Shown: positions 61,758-64,000 of the stretch, in pieces
Layout of the letters: every line of letters starts with the position of its first letter
How positions within the stretch are numbered: position 1 is the stretch's first letter
Assembly (NCBI GenBank): GCA_029247365.1
Contig: JAQWLJ010000014.1
Location: 104,780 to 168,779 of the forward strand
DNA from: Acidimicrobiales bacterium
GTDB lineage: Bacteria; Actinomycetota; Acidimicrobiia; Acidimicrobiales; Aldehydirespiratoraceae
Reading direction: 5' to 3'
Length of the DNA stretch: 64,000 bases
The notes under the pieces: generated by a model
What the model saw: the letters and a program-made list of their open reading frames with translations, nothing else
Databases searched by the model: none
Told to the model about the DNA's origin: nothing
Position numbers and translations under genes: made by a program

Positions 61758-62882
61758 ATGCAGATCCAACCGTTTGGCGTCGAGCAGTGGATGAACCACT
61801 ACGAGACGCGCTGCCGCCTCAACCTGGCCGAGACGTGCTGTGACTCCATTACTGTCGCTGAACTCCTCGACATCACTGGCGTCGGGCGGGGGTACCTCGA
61901 CGAACTCTTGGCTATGAAGCTGACCTATGGCGAGATCGAGGGCTCTGAGCGGTTGCGCACCGCAATCGCGTCGCTGTACGACGACCAGGCGCTCACCAAC
62001 ACGCTCGTCACTCATGGGACAATCGGCGCGAACCATCTCGTTTACCTGAGCCTCATTTCGGCCGGCGATCACGTCGTGTCGGTCGTGCCTAGCTATCAGC
62101 AGCACACTGCGATTCCAGAGTCGATCGGGGCGACGGTAACTCAGGTTCCGCTGCGAGAGGAGCGGGGCTGGATCCTTGATCTTGACGAGCTCGCAGCTGC
62201 CATCACGCCGGGCACCAAGCTGGTCACGCTCACGAACCCGAACAACCCGACCGGCGCGCTGCTCGGCCGTGAAGAACTCGCTGCGATTGCGGCGATGTGC
62301 GACGTAGTCGGTGCGTGGCTGCTCGCCGATGAGGTGTACCGGGGCATCGACCAGTACGGGCGTGGCACCACGGCCTCAGCCGCTGACCTCTACGAGCGGG
62401 GAATCAGCACCGCCTCGATGTCGAAAGCGTTCTCGCTGGCCGGTTTGCGGTTGGGCTGGATCGTCGGACCGGCGTCGCTGCTCAAGGACATCGTTATCCA
62501 CCGCGACTACAACACCATCAGCGTGGGCATGATCGACGATGCCCTGGCCGCGTTGGCGCTTGAGAACGCCGAGGCGATCCTTGGTCGAAATCGGGAACTC
62601 GTGCGCAGGAACCTTGAAACCTTGTCAACCTGGGTTGACGGCGAAGATCGGATCTCGTGGACCCGGCCGTCTGGCGGCACGATTACGCTCCTGCGCTATG
62701 AGGCCGAGATGTCGTCTCGTGGCTTCTGTGTCGGCCTCGTCGAAGGGGTGGGAAGCGTGATGCTTACACCGGGTAGTGCCCTGGGGATGGAGGGTCACGT
62801 GCGGATCGGCTATGCGAATGCGCCTGAGGCCTTGGTCGCCGGACTGCCTCTGATCAGCAGCTACATGGATGGGTTGGGTTGA
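61758..62882 (+). CDS. PLP-dependent aminotransferase, class I/II fold
   Basis: TNPNNPTGALLGREEL; SMSKAFSLAGLRLGWIVG. Confidence 0.92.
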   Translation: MQIQPFGVEQWMNHYETRCRLNLAETCCDSITVAELLDITGVGRGYLDELLAMKLTYGEIEGSERLRTAIASLYDDQALTNTLVTHGTIGANHLVYLSLISAGDHVVSVVPSYQQHTAIPESIGATVTQVPLREERGWILDLDELAAAITPGTKLVTLTNPNNPTGALLGREELAAIAAMCDVVGAWLLADEVYRGIDQYGRGTTASAADLYERGISTASMSKAFSLAGLRLGWIVGPASLLKDIVIHRDYNTISVGMIDDALAALALENAEAILGRNRELVRRNLETLSTWVDGEDRISWTRPSGGTITLLRYEAEMSSRGFCVGLVEGVGSVMLTPGSALGMEGHVRIGYANAPEALVAGLPLISSYMDGLG

Positions 62883-62945
62883 CAAGCGACCTGATACAAC
62901 TGCCCCTCCGCCTGATCGTCACACAGTCTGACTACGGTCGGCACC

Positions 62946-64000
62946 ATGTCTCGACAGCTCGAATTCGACGGTGGGTTCGCCCGCGAAGTCGTTGAGGTTT
63001 CCGTCGCCGATGAGATGAGCGAGAGCTTTCTTGCCTATTCGCTCTCTGTCATCACCAGCCGCGCTATCCCCGACGTCCGCGATGGCTTGAAGCCAGTCCA
63101 ACGGCGCATCCTGTGGTCGATGCTGCAGATGGGTGTGCGGCCCGGCACCCCGTTCCGTAAATCCGCCCGCATCGTCGGTGACACGATGGGGCGCTACCAC
63201 CCGCATGGCGACAGTGCGATCTACGACACGTTGGTCCGCATGGGCCAGGACTTCTCGCGGATGGTCCCGTTCATCGATCCGCAGGGCAACTTCGGTTCTC
63301 TCGACGATCCGCCCGCCGCCGCCCGCTACACCGAGTGCCGCCTTGCCGAGCCTGCGATGGACATGGTCCGCGAGCTCGATGAAGACACAGTTGACTTCCG
63401 ACCGACCTACGACGGCGAGGGCGATGAGCCGATTGTTCTGCCTGCCGCGCTGCCCAACATCCTGGTCAACGGCACGAGCGGTATCGCCGTTGGCATGGCC
63501 ACCAACATGGCGCCCCATAACTTGCGCGAGGTCGAGAGGGCCATCGAGTTGGTGATGAAGCAGCGGCGGCCAAAGCCGACCATCGACGAACTGATGGCCG
63601 TGTTGCCCGGGCCCGATTTCCCGTCGGGTGGCATCGTGGTCGACGACGGTCTCCGTGAGGCGTACGAGACGGGGCGCGGCACCTTCCGTATTCGGGCCAA
63701 GGCCCACATCGAGCAGACCGCTCGAAACCGCCAGTCGATCATCGTCACCGAGCTGCCGTATCTGGTCGGGCCTGAGCGGGTGATCGCGAAGGTTCAGGAA
63801 CTGGCCAATAACGGCAGGCTCATCGGGATCGAAGGCATTGCCGATCTGAGCGACATCAACGGCCTCACAATCCAGATCGACGTGAAGCCAGCGGTCAACC
63901 CGCAGGCAGTGCTGCAGGAGCTCTACCGACTCACCCCGCTCGAAGAGTCGTTCGGCATCAACAACGTGGTGCTTGTCGATGGCGTTCCCACCACGATCGG
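62946..64000 (+). CDS. Type IIA DNA topoisomerase subunit A (GyrA/ParC), 3' end truncated by window
   Basis: Open frame from ATG 62946 to window end: SYSLSVITSRAIPDVRDGLKPVQRRILWSM, GRYHPHGDSAIYDTLVRMGQDF; not in ORF track because no stop. Confidence 0.94.
   Translation, partial: MSRQLEFDGGFAREVVEVSVADEMSESFLAYSLSVITSRAIPDVRDGLKPVQRRILWSMLQMGVRPGTPFRKSARIVGDTMGRYHPHGDSAIYDTLVRMGQDFSRMVPFIDPQGNFGSLDDPPAAARYTECRLAEPAMDMVRELDEDTVDFRPTYDGEGDEPIVLPAALPNILVNGTSGIAVGMATNMAPHNLREVERAIELVMKQRRPKPTIDELMAVLPGPDFPSGGIVVDDGLREAYETGRGTFRIRAKAHIEQTARNRQSIIVTELPYLVGPERVIAKVQELANNGRLIGIEGIADLSDINGLTIQIDVKPAVNPQAVLQELYRLTPLEESFGINNVVLVDGVPTTI

Noticed and set aside
62501-62512. DnaA-box-like TTATCCACC
   Set aside because: Mismatch to consensus and inside the aminotransferase coding sequence.

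Overview
The window is a dense, GC-rich chromosomal segment. Gene content suggests an actinobacterium, probably Acidimicrobiia-like; this is inferred from gene families (PASTA kinase, SURF1, cofC, DUF3093, DUF2510, FtsK) and no search was run. I support about 64 features. Most are housekeeping genes: dapB, dapA, rnj, ftsK, rimO, pgsA, cinA, mnmA, ligA, gatCAB, ilvBN, gpsA, rnhB, mutM, and a truncated gyrA/parC at the right edge that the ORF track omits. No rRNA, tRNA, CRISPR array, prophage or transposase was seen. Main non-routine observations: (1) a divergent ilvY / ilvC-modF module whose three proteins look like the enterobacterial IlvY, long-form (class II) IlvC and ModF, sitting directly after ilvBN where an actinobacterial ilvC would be expected (candidate xenologous replacement); (2) a candidate branched-chain-rich leader peptide plus terminator hairpin upstream of ilvB; (3) a candidate structured RNA, with some resemblance to the c-di-GMP-I (GEMM) riboswitch, upstream of a membrane GGDEF gene; (4) two decayed minus-strand genes, a TetR-family regulator and a trehalose-6-phosphate phosphatase, flanking an intact nfu gene; (5) a candidate cupin DMSP lyase divergent from an enoyl-CoA hydratase.
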